Of a stretch of DNA of 64,000 nucleotides, positions 9,142 through 18,212 are shown one piece after another (within the stretch, counting starts at the first letter, position 1; each line of letters starts with the position of its first letter). Where the stretch lies: the NCBI GenBank assembly GCA_007280515.1, contig QYPL01000006.1, positions 1 to 64,000 of the forward strand, given 5' to 3'. The DNA is from Sediminibacterium sp. Its GTDB lineage: Bacteria; Bacteroidota; Bacteroidia; Chitinophagales; Chitinophagaceae. Below the pieces are notes generated by a model. It saw only the letters and a list, made by a program, of their open reading frames with translations. It did not search any database and was not told the DNA's origin. The position numbers were made by a program, and so were the translations under genes.

Positions 9142-10692
9142 ATGAAAAAACTAGTATGGATTTCTTTGCTTTTGATAAGCACTATGTCTTTTGCACAAAC
9201 AACAAAGGACCTCACCAAATTCGCCAATGTCATTACTGCTAAAGCAATGAAAGAAAAACTTTCTATTGTTGCAAGTGCTGAAATGGAAGGCCGTGAAACA
9301 GGAAGCCCAGGTCAAAAAAGAGCTGCGGCTTATATTGAATCTGAGTTTAAAAGAATGGGATTATTGCCTGGAAATGGGAATAGCTACCAACAAGTATATC
9401 CTGTTTACCAAGATGCACTTACTGAAAAGAAATTAATAGTGCAAGGAAAATCATTTGTATGGGACAAAGATTTCAACTTTAATTTACAAGGCATTACTAA
9501 TACAAACTTGGATATTAAAGAAGTTGTTTTTGCAGGCTACGGCATTGTAGATGCTAGTAAGTCAATCAATGATTATGAAAATTTAGAGGTAAAAGGAAAA
9601 TTAGTTGTTATTATAGAAGGAAATAGCGAAGGGCCAGTAAAAATGGGAGCTGGAGGGAATCGTGCTTATTACGCTAACCCTGCATCTCCAATGGCTAAAT
9701 TGCGTCAAGCAAGCAGCAAAGGGGCAGCTGGTTTATTCATTATATCTGCCGATTTTCCTAGTAAAACACCCTCCCTTACAAAAAGCAATGTCTACATGAA
9801 ATCAAATGCAAATGCAAGTGCAGGTTTTATAATGGCTAATATTTCTATGGAAGTAGCTGCTGCTCTACTAGGTGGTACTGTTTCTTCTTTAACTAGTTTG
9901 AAAGAATTAAAAAAGGGAATCTATACAACCGACGCCTCGATGGTGGCCACAAAGACAACAGAGAATGTAGAAAGTAGTAATGTTATTGCAATGCTTCCAG
10001 GTACTGATAAAAAAGAAGAATATGTAATGTTAACGGGTCACTACGATCATTTAGGTAAAAGAGGTGATGTCATTTGGTATGGTGCAGATGATGATGGTTC
10101 AGGTACAGTAGCTGTAATGCAAATGGCTGAAGCTTTTGCTGCAGCAGCCAAAAAAGGTTTTAAGCCGCGCAGAACTATTGTATTTATGACTGTAAGTGGC
10201 GAGGAGAAAGGCTTATGGGGTTCAGCATATTATGCAGAGCACCCTATTTTTCCTTTAGATAAAACCACTGCCGACTTGAATACAGACATGGTGGGTCGTG
10301 TAGATACAGAGCGTCAATTAGGAGATACACTTAGTTATGTATATGTAATTGGTCACGATAAATTAAGTTCTGAATTAGTAGGCATTAACGAAGCAGCTAA
10401 TAAGGCTTCAAGTAATATTACCTTAGATTATAAGTACGACGACCCTAATGATAAAAATCAAATTTACTACCGTAGCGACCATTATAATTTTGCTAAAAAA
10501 GGAGTGCCGGTTTTATTCTTATATGACGGCATGTTATTAGCCGATTATCACCAACCAACAGATACCATCGAAAAAATTAATTTTGATTTGATGCAAAAAA
10601 GAGTGTCCATGGTTTTTCATACTGCTTGTGAGATTGCACAAAGAGAAGATATGTTAAAAAGAGATATTCCTTTGAATATGCCCGGGAGATAG
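9142..10692 (+). CDS. Secreted M28 family metallopeptidase with PA-like insert
   Basis: Signal peptide; MEGRETGSPGQKRAAAYIESEFKRMGL; LTGHYDHLG; GADDDGSGTVAVMQMA; SGEEKGLWGSAYY. Confidence 0.93.
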   Translation: MKKLVWISLLLISTMSFAQTTKDLTKFANVITAKAMKEKLSIVASAEMEGRETGSPGQKRAAAYIESEFKRMGLLPGNGNSYQQVYPVYQDALTEKKLIVQGKSFVWDKDFNFNLQGITNTNLDIKEVVFAGYGIVDASKSINDYENLEVKGKLVVIIEGNSEGPVKMGAGGNRAYYANPASPMAKLRQASSKGAAGLFIISADFPSKTPSLTKSNVYMKSNANASAGFIMANISMEVAAALLGGTVSSLTSLKELKKGIYTTDASMVATKTTENVESSNVIAMLPGTDKKEEYVMLTGHYDHLGKRGDVIWYGADDDGSGTVAVMQMAEAFAAAAKKGFKPRRTIVFMTVSGEEKGLWGSAYYAEHPIFPLDKTTADLNTDMVGRVDTERQLGDTLSYVYVIGHDKLSSELVGINEAANKASSNITLDYKYDDPNDKNQIYYRSDHYNFAKKGVPVLFLYDGMLLADYHQPTDTIEKINFDLMQKRVSMVFHTACEIAQREDMLKRDIPLNMPGR

Positions 10693-10784
10693 ATTAAATT
10701 TTCATTCAAAATATAATTTTTCGCTCTCTATCGCTTTGCTCAAAGTTCGCTCAAAATTATATTTTCTCATTTCTATTTAATCTA
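10690..10784. repeat. Intergenic palindromic element (nested inverted repeats)
   Basis: tagattaaat (10690-10699)/atttaatcta (10775-10784) and aaaatataatttt (10708-10720)/aaaattatatttt (10753-10765), enclosing a tcgctctctatcgctttgctcaaagttcgctc loop. Confidence 0.7.
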
Positions 10785-10804
10785 GAATTAAATCAGAAAG
10801 AAAA

Positions 10805-10838
10805 TAAAAAAGCCCTTAGAAATCTAAGGGCTTTTTTA
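10805..10838. terminator. Bidirectional intrinsic terminator
   Basis: aaaaagcccttagaaatctaagggctttttt. Confidence 0.9.
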
Positions 10839-10860
10839 TTGGAAAAATCATTAGAGAAAA

Positions 10861-10900
10861 AATAAGAGCCCCTAAGTTTTAAATAGGGGCTCTTATTTTT
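10861..10900. terminator. Second bidirectional hairpin terminator between convergent genes
   Basis: aataagagcccctaagttttaaataggggctcttattttt; 13-bp stem. Confidence 0.9.
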
Positions 10901-11874
10901 TACTGACCTAAAATATAGGCAAATATCAACGGCACTACAATGGTAGCATCGCTTTCTACAATAAACTTAGGCGTATGAATATCTAATTTACCCCAGGTAA
11001 TTTTTTCATTTGGCACGGCGCCTGAATAAGAACCATAAGAAGTAGTGCTATCACTAATTTGACAGAAGTAACTCCAGAAAGGAACATCATGCCATTCTAA
11101 ATCTTGGTACATCATGGGTACTACACAAATGGGAAAATCACCTGCAATACCGCCACCCACTTGGAAAAACCCAACCCCTTTTCCACCACTATTGGCACGG
11201 TACCACTCAGTTAGCTCCACCATGTATTCAATACCATTTTTAACCGTACTCGCTTTTAATTCTTTTTTAATAACATAGCTAGCAAATATATTTCCAGTAG
11301 TGCTATCCTCCCAACCTGGCACGACAATAGGAATATTCTTTTTAGCTGCAGCAACTATCCAGCTGTCTTTTGGATCTATCTCATAATATTGTTCTAGCTC
11401 ACCACTCAACACAACTTGGTATAAAAATTCATGTGGAAAATAACGCTCGCCTTTTTCTTCAGCCTGCTTCCAATATTTAACAATATGTTTTTGCAATCTT
11501 CTAAAGGCTTCTTCTTCTGGAATACAAGTATCGGTAACACGGTTGTAATGGTTCTCTAATAAATCCCACTCGTCCTGTGGTGTTAAGTCACGGTAATTAG
11601 GCACGCGTTTATAATGACTATGTGCCACTAGGTTCATTACATCTTCTTCCAAATTAGCACCCGTACAGCTAATAATAGCAATTTTATCTTGACGTATCAT
11701 TTCAGCCAAGCTAATACCTAACTCAGCGGTACTCATAGCACCTGCTAAACTTACCAGCATTTTACCCCCTTCTAAAAGGTGGGTTTCATAACCTTTTGCA
11801 GCGTCTACCAAGGCAGCAGCATTAAAATGTCTATAATGATGCTCTACAAACTTTGAAATTGGACCTTTGCTCAT
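10900..11874 (-). CDS. Deoxyhypusine synthase-like family protein
   Basis: LAGAMSTAELGISLAEMIRQDKIAIISCTGANLEEDVMNL; VPGWEDSTTGN; SDSTTSYGSYSGAVPNEKITWGKL retains the WGK catalytic-lysine context. Confidence 0.92.
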   Translation of the reverse strand: MSKGPISKFVEHHYRHFNAAALVDAAKGYETHLLEGGKMLVSLAGAMSTAELGISLAEMIRQDKIAIISCTGANLEEDVMNLVAHSHYKRVPNYRDLTPQDEWDLLENHYNRVTDTCIPEEEAFRRLQKHIVKYWKQAEEKGERYFPHEFLYQVVLSGELEQYYEIDPKDSWIVAAAKKNIPIVVPGWEDSTTGNIFASYVIKKELKASTVKNGIEYMVELTEWYRANSGGKGVGFFQVGGGIAGDFPICVVPMMYQDLEWHDVPFWSYFCQISDSTTSYGSYSGAVPNEKITWGKLDIHTPKFIVESDATIVVPLIFAYILGQ

Positions 11875-11934
11875 TTTTTTCGATTTGAAGCAAAAGTAAA
11901 TTTTTTTATGGATATAGCGTGTTATTGATTAAAA

Positions 11935-11954
11935 CCGAAATAATAGTAACTTTA
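11935..11954 (+). promoter_or_regulatory. Candidate Bacteroidota sigma-A promoter (TTG-N9+-TAACTTTA type)
   Basis: ttg at 11935-11937, then taactttaag at 11947; -7-like box resembles TAnnTTTG but spacing is short. Confidence 0.2.
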
Positions 11955-11971
11955 AGCTCTAATGCCGGCTT

Positions 11972-12634
11972 ATGAATAATAAAAAAATGGTGCTCTTGTA
12001 TGTACTTGTATTAATTGGGATTCCATTTATCTATGCAGCCTACCTCTACCCTAATTTACCAGCAATGATACCTACCCACTTTAATATCAAGGGGGAAGCG
12101 GATAGCTTTGGCGGGAAAGATAGTATTTATTTAGGGCCCATCATCATGGGGGTAGCTAGTTTATTTACTTATTTTTTACTGGCTAATATTAAAAATTTCG
12201 ACCCTAAAAGAACCCAGCAAATAGACGATGGTTTATTTCAAAAATTTGGATTTTTCACCGTCCTATTTTTAAGTTTATTATGCATTGTCATTTTATACGC
12301 TACCACACACCAAGGTATTCCTATTGAAAAATTATTATTCCCCATGATGGGTTTGGCTTTTGCAGCCGTGGGAATATATATGCCTAAAATAAAACAAAAT
12401 TATTTTGCAGGATTTAAACTGCCTTGGACATTAGATAATGAAGACAATTGGAACGCCACGCATAAGATAGCGGGAAAAGCATGGTTCTATGGTGGTATAC
12501 TTCAATTTCTTGCAGGCATGGCCTTTAATTCAGTTACTTCTTTTGTTATTTTTTTTATAGATATGATTGTAATGGTATTAGTACCCACAATTTATTCTTA
12601 CAGAATGTTTAAAAATGGAAATAAGGTTGTCTAA
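11972..12634 (+). CDS. DUF1648 / SdpI-family membrane protein
   Basis: YLYPNLPAMIPTHFNIKGEADSFGGKDSIYLGP; multiple TM segments; KLPWTLDNEDNWNATHKIAGKAW. Confidence 0.85.
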   Translation: MNNKKMVLLYVLVLIGIPFIYAAYLYPNLPAMIPTHFNIKGEADSFGGKDSIYLGPIIMGVASLFTYFLLANIKNFDPKRTQQIDDGLFQKFGFFTVLFLSLLCIVILYATTHQGIPIEKLLFPMMGLAFAAVGIYMPKIKQNYFAGFKLPWTLDNEDNWNATHKIAGKAWFYGGILQFLAGMAFNSVTSFVIFFIDMIVMVLVPTIYSYRMFKNGNKVV

Positions 12635-12691
12635 ATAAATTATACTATTAAAAATAAGATAATACTTTTTAAAATAAATTAAAGTTTACAA

Positions 12692-13831
12692 ATGAAATTA
12701 GCTACAAAATATATTCACGCAGGTGCGCACCCCGATCCAAGTACAGGCGCCATCATGACGCCTATTTATCAAACCTCCACTTATGTGCAATCGGCACCAG
12801 GAGTGCATCAGGGCTATGAGTATGCAAGAAGTCAAAACCCTACAAGGTTTGCATTAGAAGAAGCTTTTGCGGTCATTGAAAATGGAAAATTTGGATTGGC
12901 CTTTGCCAGTGGTGTCGCTGCTACAGATGCAGTTATGCGTTTACTAGTGCCAGGCGATGAAGTGGTGGCTGCACACGATATGTATGGAGGTAGTTACAGG
13001 TTATTTTCAAAAGTGCATGAGAAAATGGGTATCAAATTTATTTATGTCGATACCTCGGATGCCACCAATGTAGAAAAGGCCATGAGCCCTGCTACTAAAT
13101 TAATTTGGTTAGAAACACCTACCAATCCACTGATGAATATTAGTGATATTGAAGCAATCTCTACTATTGGTAAAAAACATAATTGCATGGTTTGTGTAGA
13201 CAATACTTTTGCCTCTCCCTATTTACAAAACCCATTAGACTTTGGTGCCACTATTGTAATGCATTCAGCCACTAAATATTTAGGTGGTCATAGCGATGTC
13301 ATACAAGGTTGTTTAGTCATCAACGATCAAGCTTTAAGAGACCAATTATATTTTATTCAAAAAAGTACAGGTGCCGTGCCAGGGCCACAGGATTGCTTTT
13401 TAGTACTAAGAGGCATTAAAACTTTACATGTACGTATGCAAAGGCATTGTGAAAATGGTATTCAAGTAGCTGCTTATTTAAGACAACATCCTAAAGTAGG
13501 AAAGGTATACTGGTGTGGATTCGAGGACCATCCGAATCATGCCATAGCTAAAAAACAGATGCGTGGTTTTGGCGGTATGATGAGCTTTACATTAAAAACA
13601 GATACCATTGAAGCGGCTACTAAAGTGCTCTCTAGCACCAAGGTATTTTCATTAGCAGAAAGCTTGGGTGGTGTGGAGTCTTTAATTAATCATCCAGCAA
13701 GTATGACACATGCCTCTATACCGCGTGAACAAAGAATAGCCAATGGTTTATCTGACGGGCTTATTCGCTTAAGTGTGGGTATTGAAGATGCAGACGACTT
13801 AATAGCAGATTTAGCACAAGCCATTGGGTAA
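12692..13831 (+). CDS. Cystathionine gamma-synthase/lyase (PLP-dependent)
   Basis: TKYIHAGAHPDPSTGAIMTPIYQTSTY; YEYARSQNPTRFALEEA; MHSATKYLGGHSDVIQG; SLGGVESLINHPASMTHASIP. Confidence 0.95.
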   Translation: MKLATKYIHAGAHPDPSTGAIMTPIYQTSTYVQSAPGVHQGYEYARSQNPTRFALEEAFAVIENGKFGLAFASGVAATDAVMRLLVPGDEVVAAHDMYGGSYRLFSKVHEKMGIKFIYVDTSDATNVEKAMSPATKLIWLETPTNPLMNISDIEAISTIGKKHNCMVCVDNTFASPYLQNPLDFGATIVMHSATKYLGGHSDVIQGCLVINDQALRDQLYFIQKSTGAVPGPQDCFLVLRGIKTLHVRMQRHCENGIQVAAYLRQHPKVGKVYWCGFEDHPNHAIAKKQMRGFGGMMSFTLKTDTIEAATKVLSSTKVFSLAESLGGVESLINHPASMTHASIPREQRIANGLSDGLIRLSVGIEDADDLIADLAQAIG

Positions 13832-14622
13832 TGAAGGATGAGATTCATAAACTATTAGACCAAAAAGTAAAGCAGTACAACCATATTGAATTTATTGGGA
13901 AGGACCCTATCTATATTCCCCATTTATTTACAAAGAAGCAGGATATTGAAATTGCTGGTTTTTTTGCAGCCATTTTTGCTTGGGGCAATAGAACCACCAT
14001 TATTAATAAAAGTAAAGAACTACTTGAAAGAATGGACAATGCGCCCTATGATTTTTGTATCGGGCATCAAGATAAAGATTTAAAGAAATTATTGGGATTC
14101 ACTCACCGAACATTCAACGATACCGACTTGCTGTATTGTATCGAATTTTTTAAACAGCATTATAGCAAAAATGAAAGTTTAGAAAATGCATTTTTTAACA
14201 ATGCCACTTTGAGTAAGAAAAATATAGACAGACAAAATATAATAGAACAGGCCCTTATTCATTTTCAAAATTATTTTTTCTCTTTAGAAGAAGCGCCTGC
14301 AAGAACTAAAAAGCATATTGCTAGTCCAGTAACGGGATCAACTTGTAAAAGATTGAATATGTTTTTACGCTGGATGGTTAGAAAAGATAATCAAGGGGTC
14401 GATTTTGGTGTATGGAAAAGCGTAAGCCCTGCTGCGCTCATTATGCCCATTGATGTACATGTAGCAAGGGTTTCAAGAGGTTTAGGAATTTTAAAAAGAA
14501 CCCAAACAGATTGGCAAACTGCTATTGAATTAACTAATTATTGTCGAACTTTAGACCCTAAGGACCCTGTTAAATATGATTTTGCTTTATTTAGCCTAGG
14601 TGTTATAGAAAAATTTAATTAA
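13831..14622 (+). CDS. TIGR02757 (DUF2400) family protein
   Basis: DPIYIPHLFTKKQDIEIAGFFAAIFAWGNR; LNMFLRWMVRKDNQGVDFGVWKSVSPAALIMPIDVHVARVSRGLG. Confidence 0.9.
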   Translation: MKDEIHKLLDQKVKQYNHIEFIGKDPIYIPHLFTKKQDIEIAGFFAAIFAWGNRTTIINKSKELLERMDNAPYDFCIGHQDKDLKKLLGFTHRTFNDTDLLYCIEFFKQHYSKNESLENAFFNNATLSKKNIDRQNIIEQALIHFQNYFFSLEEAPARTKKHIASPVTGSTCKRLNMFLRWMVRKDNQGVDFGVWKSVSPAALIMPIDVHVARVSRGLGILKRTQTDWQTAIELTNYCRTLDPKDPVKYDFALFSLGVIEKFN

Positions 14623-14627
14623 AGCGC

Positions 14628-14909
14628 ATGGAGTTGAATTTATTAACACTAGAAAAATTAAGTACCCTGGATTTAGAAACGATGATTAATGATTTGATTA
14701 AAGAGGATTTTTCTAAACTAGTACAAATGCTTTACCGAATTGATGTTTCAGAAGCAAAGCTGAAAAATATTTTACAAGCCAACCCGAATGAAAATGCTGG
14801 AAAATTAATTGCGCAAGTAGTGATAGAAAGAGTAGCCGCTACTAAAAAAGCAAGAGAAAGTTTTTCAACCAAAACACCTAGTATTGAAGACGACGAAGAA
14901 CGACTTTAA
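14628..14909 (+). CDS. Small conserved hypothetical protein
   Basis: 93-aa ORF immediately downstream of and co-directional with DUF2400; no unambiguous family seen. Confidence 0.6.
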   Translation: MELNLLTLEKLSTLDLETMINDLIKEDFSKLVQMLYRIDVSEAKLKNILQANPNENAGKLIAQVVIERVAATKKARESFSTKTPSIEDDEERL

Positions 14910-15608
14910 TTAAACATCTCCTAACAACGGACGCATTACAATATCTTCCACTACTGCTTGTGGGCTTAATTGAGTAGCTGCCAAAATCATCTTTGCAATA
15001 TCCTGCGCTTCCATAATTCGACTAGGCTCCACACCACTGCCCGCCCAGCTATTAGTAAAGGTAGCGCCAGGGTAAACCCCTGTTACTTTTATGCCTTTGT
15101 CTTTTAATTCAAGTCTTAAATTTTTGGAAAAACCATCTAAAGCAAATTTACTAATACTATAAGAGCCTCCTTGCGGATAAGCTTGTAAAGAAGCGATTGA
15201 ACATATATTAAAAATATGACCCCTACCTGCTTTGATCATTGCAGGAATAATGGCACGTGAAGTATAATATGCTGAATATAAATTAGCCCCTATTTGTGTT
15301 TCTAAAACACCCTGTTCTTCCTCCAATAAATTACCAGGTAAAAAGAAACCTGCATTATTAATTAAAATAGTAGGTGTCCCCAAACACAAACACCAATTTC
15401 CAAAGGCCTCGCATTCAGTTAGCTTCGATAAGTCGGCTTGTTTACTATGTATAGTAGCCGCTGGATATTTTTTTTGCAAATTTTCAGTGGCCTCTTTTAA
15501 ACGAGAAGCAGTTTTACTGCCAATACATAATGTATGGCCTTCAGCTGCAAAAACCTCTGCCACTGCATATCCAATACCTTGCGAAGCACCTGTAATGACA
15601 ACCTGCAT
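14910..15608 (-). CDS. SDR family oxidoreductase
   Basis: VVITGASQGIGYAVAEVFAAEG; INNAGFFLPG; Y-SISK (GGSYSISKFALDGF). Confidence 0.95.
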   Translation of the reverse strand: MQVVITGASQGIGYAVAEVFAAEGHTLCIGSKTASRLKEATENLQKKYPAATIHSKQADLSKLTECEAFGNWCLCLGTPTILINNAGFFLPGNLLEEEQGVLETQIGANLYSAYYTSRAIIPAMIKAGRGHIFNICSIASLQAYPQGGSYSISKFALDGFSKNLRLELKDKGIKVTGVYPGATFTNSWAGSGVEPSRIMEAQDIAKMILAATQLSPQAVVEDIVMRPLLGDV

Positions 15609-15686
15609 ATTAATAATTTATAGATAATCTAAATAAAGAATAAAGATAAGAAGCAAAACTGTAAATTCGCCCAATACAATTATTAA

Positions 15687-16385
15687 TTGATGCCCTATAA
15701 ACACTTATTTTTTGACCTCGACCATACTATTTGGGACTTTGAATTAAATTCCAAAGAAACCTTATGGGATTTATATCTTAAATATGCATTAGAAGCAAAG
15801 GGCATCAACAATTTCGATGAATTTTACAATATATACAGTGTGCACAATCACCGTTTATGGGATAGGTATAGCAAAGGTTTTATTAAACAAGAAGAATTAA
15901 GGTGGAAGCGTATATACTTAAGTTTACTAGATTATAAAATTGCAGACGAAGCCCTGTCTAAAGAAATCTCCCTTGACTACTTAACTATTCTTCCGAATAA
16001 AAAGAATTTATTTCCCTACACTATTGAAATTCTAGAGTACTTGAAAAATAAGGACTATGCAATGCATTTAATTACCAATGGATTTGAATCGGTTCAATTT
16101 AAGAAAATTAAGAACTCAAATTTAGCAGACTACTTTACCCAAGTCATTACTTCAGAAGCTAGCAATAGCTTAAAACCTAATAAAGAAATTTTTGAGTACG
16201 CTTTAAAAGTTTCGAATGCAAAATTAGAAAACAGTATTATGATTGGAGATAATGAGGATGCTGATATTCAAGGAGCCATTAATGCAGGCATGGATTCTAT
16301 TTTTGTAAACCACTTACAAATACAACCTACGGTACCTGCCACACATACCATTACACATTTAAAGGAATTAGAAAATATATTCTAA
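15687..16385 (+). CDS. YjjG family noncanonical pyrimidine nucleotidase (HAD)
   Basis: KHLFFDLDHTIWDFELNSKETL; LITNGFESVQFKKIKNSNLADYF; MIGDNEDADIQGAINAGM. Confidence 0.92.
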   Translation: MMPYKHLFFDLDHTIWDFELNSKETLWDLYLKYALEAKGINNFDEFYNIYSVHNHRLWDRYSKGFIKQEELRWKRIYLSLLDYKIADEALSKEISLDYLTILPNKKNLFPYTIEILEYLKNKDYAMHLITNGFESVQFKKIKNSNLADYFTQVITSEASNSLKPNKEIFEYALKVSNAKLENSIMIGDNEDADIQGAINAGMDSIFVNHLQIQPTVPATHTITHLKELENIF

Positions 16386-16414
16386 AGACTTACTCTATAC
16401 ATGTTACAGTAAAA

Positions 16415-17071
16415 CTACCAACTAGCAAGCACAGTTACACCCCCTTTAACCATATCGCCTATTTTAGTATGAATTTTTGCACCTACTGGTAAGAGTAAAT
16501 CAACCCTACTACCAAATTTTATAAAGCCATACTCTTCACATTGTTGGAACGATTGCCCCACTGTTGTATAGTTACATATTCTTCTCGCTAAGGCACCTGC
16601 AATTTGTTTACATAAAATACTTCCTTTACTATTCTCTACTACCACAGACCATCTTTCATTATCGGTAGAAGATTTTGGATGCCAAGCCACTAAAAATTTA
16701 CCAGGATGGTATTTATTGTATACTATATTGCCTGCAATGGGTAAACGGTTTACATGCACATTAGCAGGGCTCATAAATACGCTAATTTGTATTCTTTTTT
16801 CAGTATAAAATTCATCGGGCTGCACTTCTTCAATGACCACTACTTTACCATCTGCAGGAGCAACAATGGCTTCATCGCTAATGGTTAATGCACGAACAGG
16901 CATTCTAAAAAAAGATACAATGAACAAGAAAAAAGCAACTGTTATAATAAATACGACCCAAGCACCTATTGCTGAGATCGGAAATAAATAAGAAAAATTA
17001 ATAATATTCAAAACGCCTACGAATATAGCAATCAATGAAATGGTAGCCGCTCCTTCTTTATGTATAGTCAT
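16415..17071 (-). CDS. psd: Phosphatidylserine decarboxylase family protein
   Basis: VAPADGKVVVIEEV; SPANVHVNRLPI; GFIKFGSRVDLLLP containing the GS autocleavage site; internal Met start chosen. Confidence 0.93.
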   Translation of the reverse strand: MTIHKEGAATISLIAIFVGVLNIINFSYLFPISAIGAWVVFIITVAFFLFIVSFFRMPVRALTISDEAIVAPADGKVVVIEEVQPDEFYTEKRIQISVFMSPANVHVNRLPIAGNIVYNKYHPGKFLVAWHPKSSTDNERWSVVVENSKGSILCKQIAGALARRICNYTTVGQSFQQCEEYGFIKFGSRVDLLLPVGAKIHTKIGDMVKGGVTVLASW

Positions 17072-17101
17072 TGTGTAAATTGAAAGGCAAATGTAAAACA
17101 T

Positions 17102-17962
17102 CTAAAACAGAATCTGAAGAATTAGCCATACAAATGGGGTGGCAAATAAGATAGAATCAAACCTGTCTAAGAAGCCTCCATGACCAGGCATCATGCTGCC
17201 ACTGTCTTTCACGCCTGCAAGCCTTTTTAATTTACTTTCTAATAAATCTCCAAAATTACCTGCAATAGAGGCTATTAAACTAATATAAAATATATATTTC
17301 TCTTGAATAGGCACAATCATAGCCATTCCTTTAGACACAATTAACACAGACAATATAATACCAGCAATGGTACCCTCCCATGTTTTATTAGGAGATATGG
17401 GAGATAAAGGCGTTTTGCCAATAACAGATCCCACTAAATAAGCCATGGTATCATTCACCCAAATAGAGACAATTAATAATAAGGGAATAGAAAAAGTCCA
17501 ACTACCAAAATAGGTATTGGGCATAAAACTTTTTAATTGAAAAAATAAAGATAAACACATGGGTATATACACTAAACCAGCAATAGAAATAGCAAGGTTT
17601 TGTACACTAAATTTTTTTGAAAAAATATCTACAATAATGATAAAGGCAATAACAAAAACAATTGCTCTGCTGCCTAAAAATTTAATACTCATACCAATAA
17701 TGGTTAAATCAACAGGTCCTAATGTCATCATCATTAAACAACCCACTACTAATAAGCCCCATTTGTGCACAGGGCTTATATTTTGATAGCTTGGATAAAT
17801 AAGTGCCAATAATTTTTGATATTCATACAAACAACCTAATTGTATGATTAAAAATAAAGTAAAAAAAGACCAGTTATTCCAAATCAAACCTGTTAGCATA
17901 ATAATGACAAATACAAGCGCTGACAAGGTTCTTTGTTTTAAAATAGATGCGTTAGAAGCCAT
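17102..17962 (-). CDS. cdsA: Phosphatidate cytidylyltransferase
   Basis: NDTMAYLVGSVIGKTPLSPISPNKTWEGTIAG; GDLLESKLKRLAGVKDSGSMMPGHGGFLDRFDS. Confidence 0.97.
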   Translation of the reverse strand: MASNASILKQRTLSALVFVIIMLTGLIWNNWSFFTLFLIIQLGCLYEYQKLLALIYPSYQNISPVHKWGLLVVGCLMMMTLGPVDLTIIGMSIKFLGSRAIVFVIAFIIIVDIFSKKFSVQNLAISIAGLVYIPMCLSLFFQLKSFMPNTYFGSWTFSIPLLLIVSIWVNDTMAYLVGSVIGKTPLSPISPNKTWEGTIAGIILSVLIVSKGMAMIVPIQEKYIFYISLIASIAGNFGDLLESKLKRLAGVKDSGSMMPGHGGFLDRFDSILFATPFVWLILQILF

Positions 17963-17993
17963 AGAAAAGAATTATAAATTTGTAAAGAATACT

Positions 17994-18212
17994 TTAAGAT
18001 TCAACCGAATTAATTTGAATCGTTGAAATAAGTGCTTGCGCTTTTTCGTACATATCCATAGGTACATATACCTCAATTTCTCCAAAAAAAACATAGGAAG
18101 AGTCCTGCTTATTGAGTGTCTTAGCGGGTATTTCATTTTCATTTAAAATGCCCATCACCATTGAAGATACGGCCAACTGACCACTGCTAAATACTTTTTT
18201 CCAATCCTGCAT
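17994..18212 (-). CDS. DUF2007 domain protein (putative signal-transducing)
   Basis: KVFSSGQLAVSSMVMGILNENEIPAKTLNKQDSSYVFFGEIEVYV. Confidence 0.8.
   Translation of the reverse strand: MQDWKKVFSSGQLAVSSMVMGILNENEIPAKTLNKQDSSYVFFGEIEVYVPMDMYEKAQALISTIQINSVES

Noticed and set aside
11935-11954. Strong sigma-A promoter before the SdpI-like gene
   Set aside because: The -7-like box TAACTTTA is plausible, but the TTG spacing is too short for the consensus; kept only as a low-confidence feature.
12635-12691. SAM riboswitch upstream of the cystathionine gamma-synthase-like gene
   Set aside because: The 57-bp gap is AT-rich and too short to hold a recognisable SAM aptamer.
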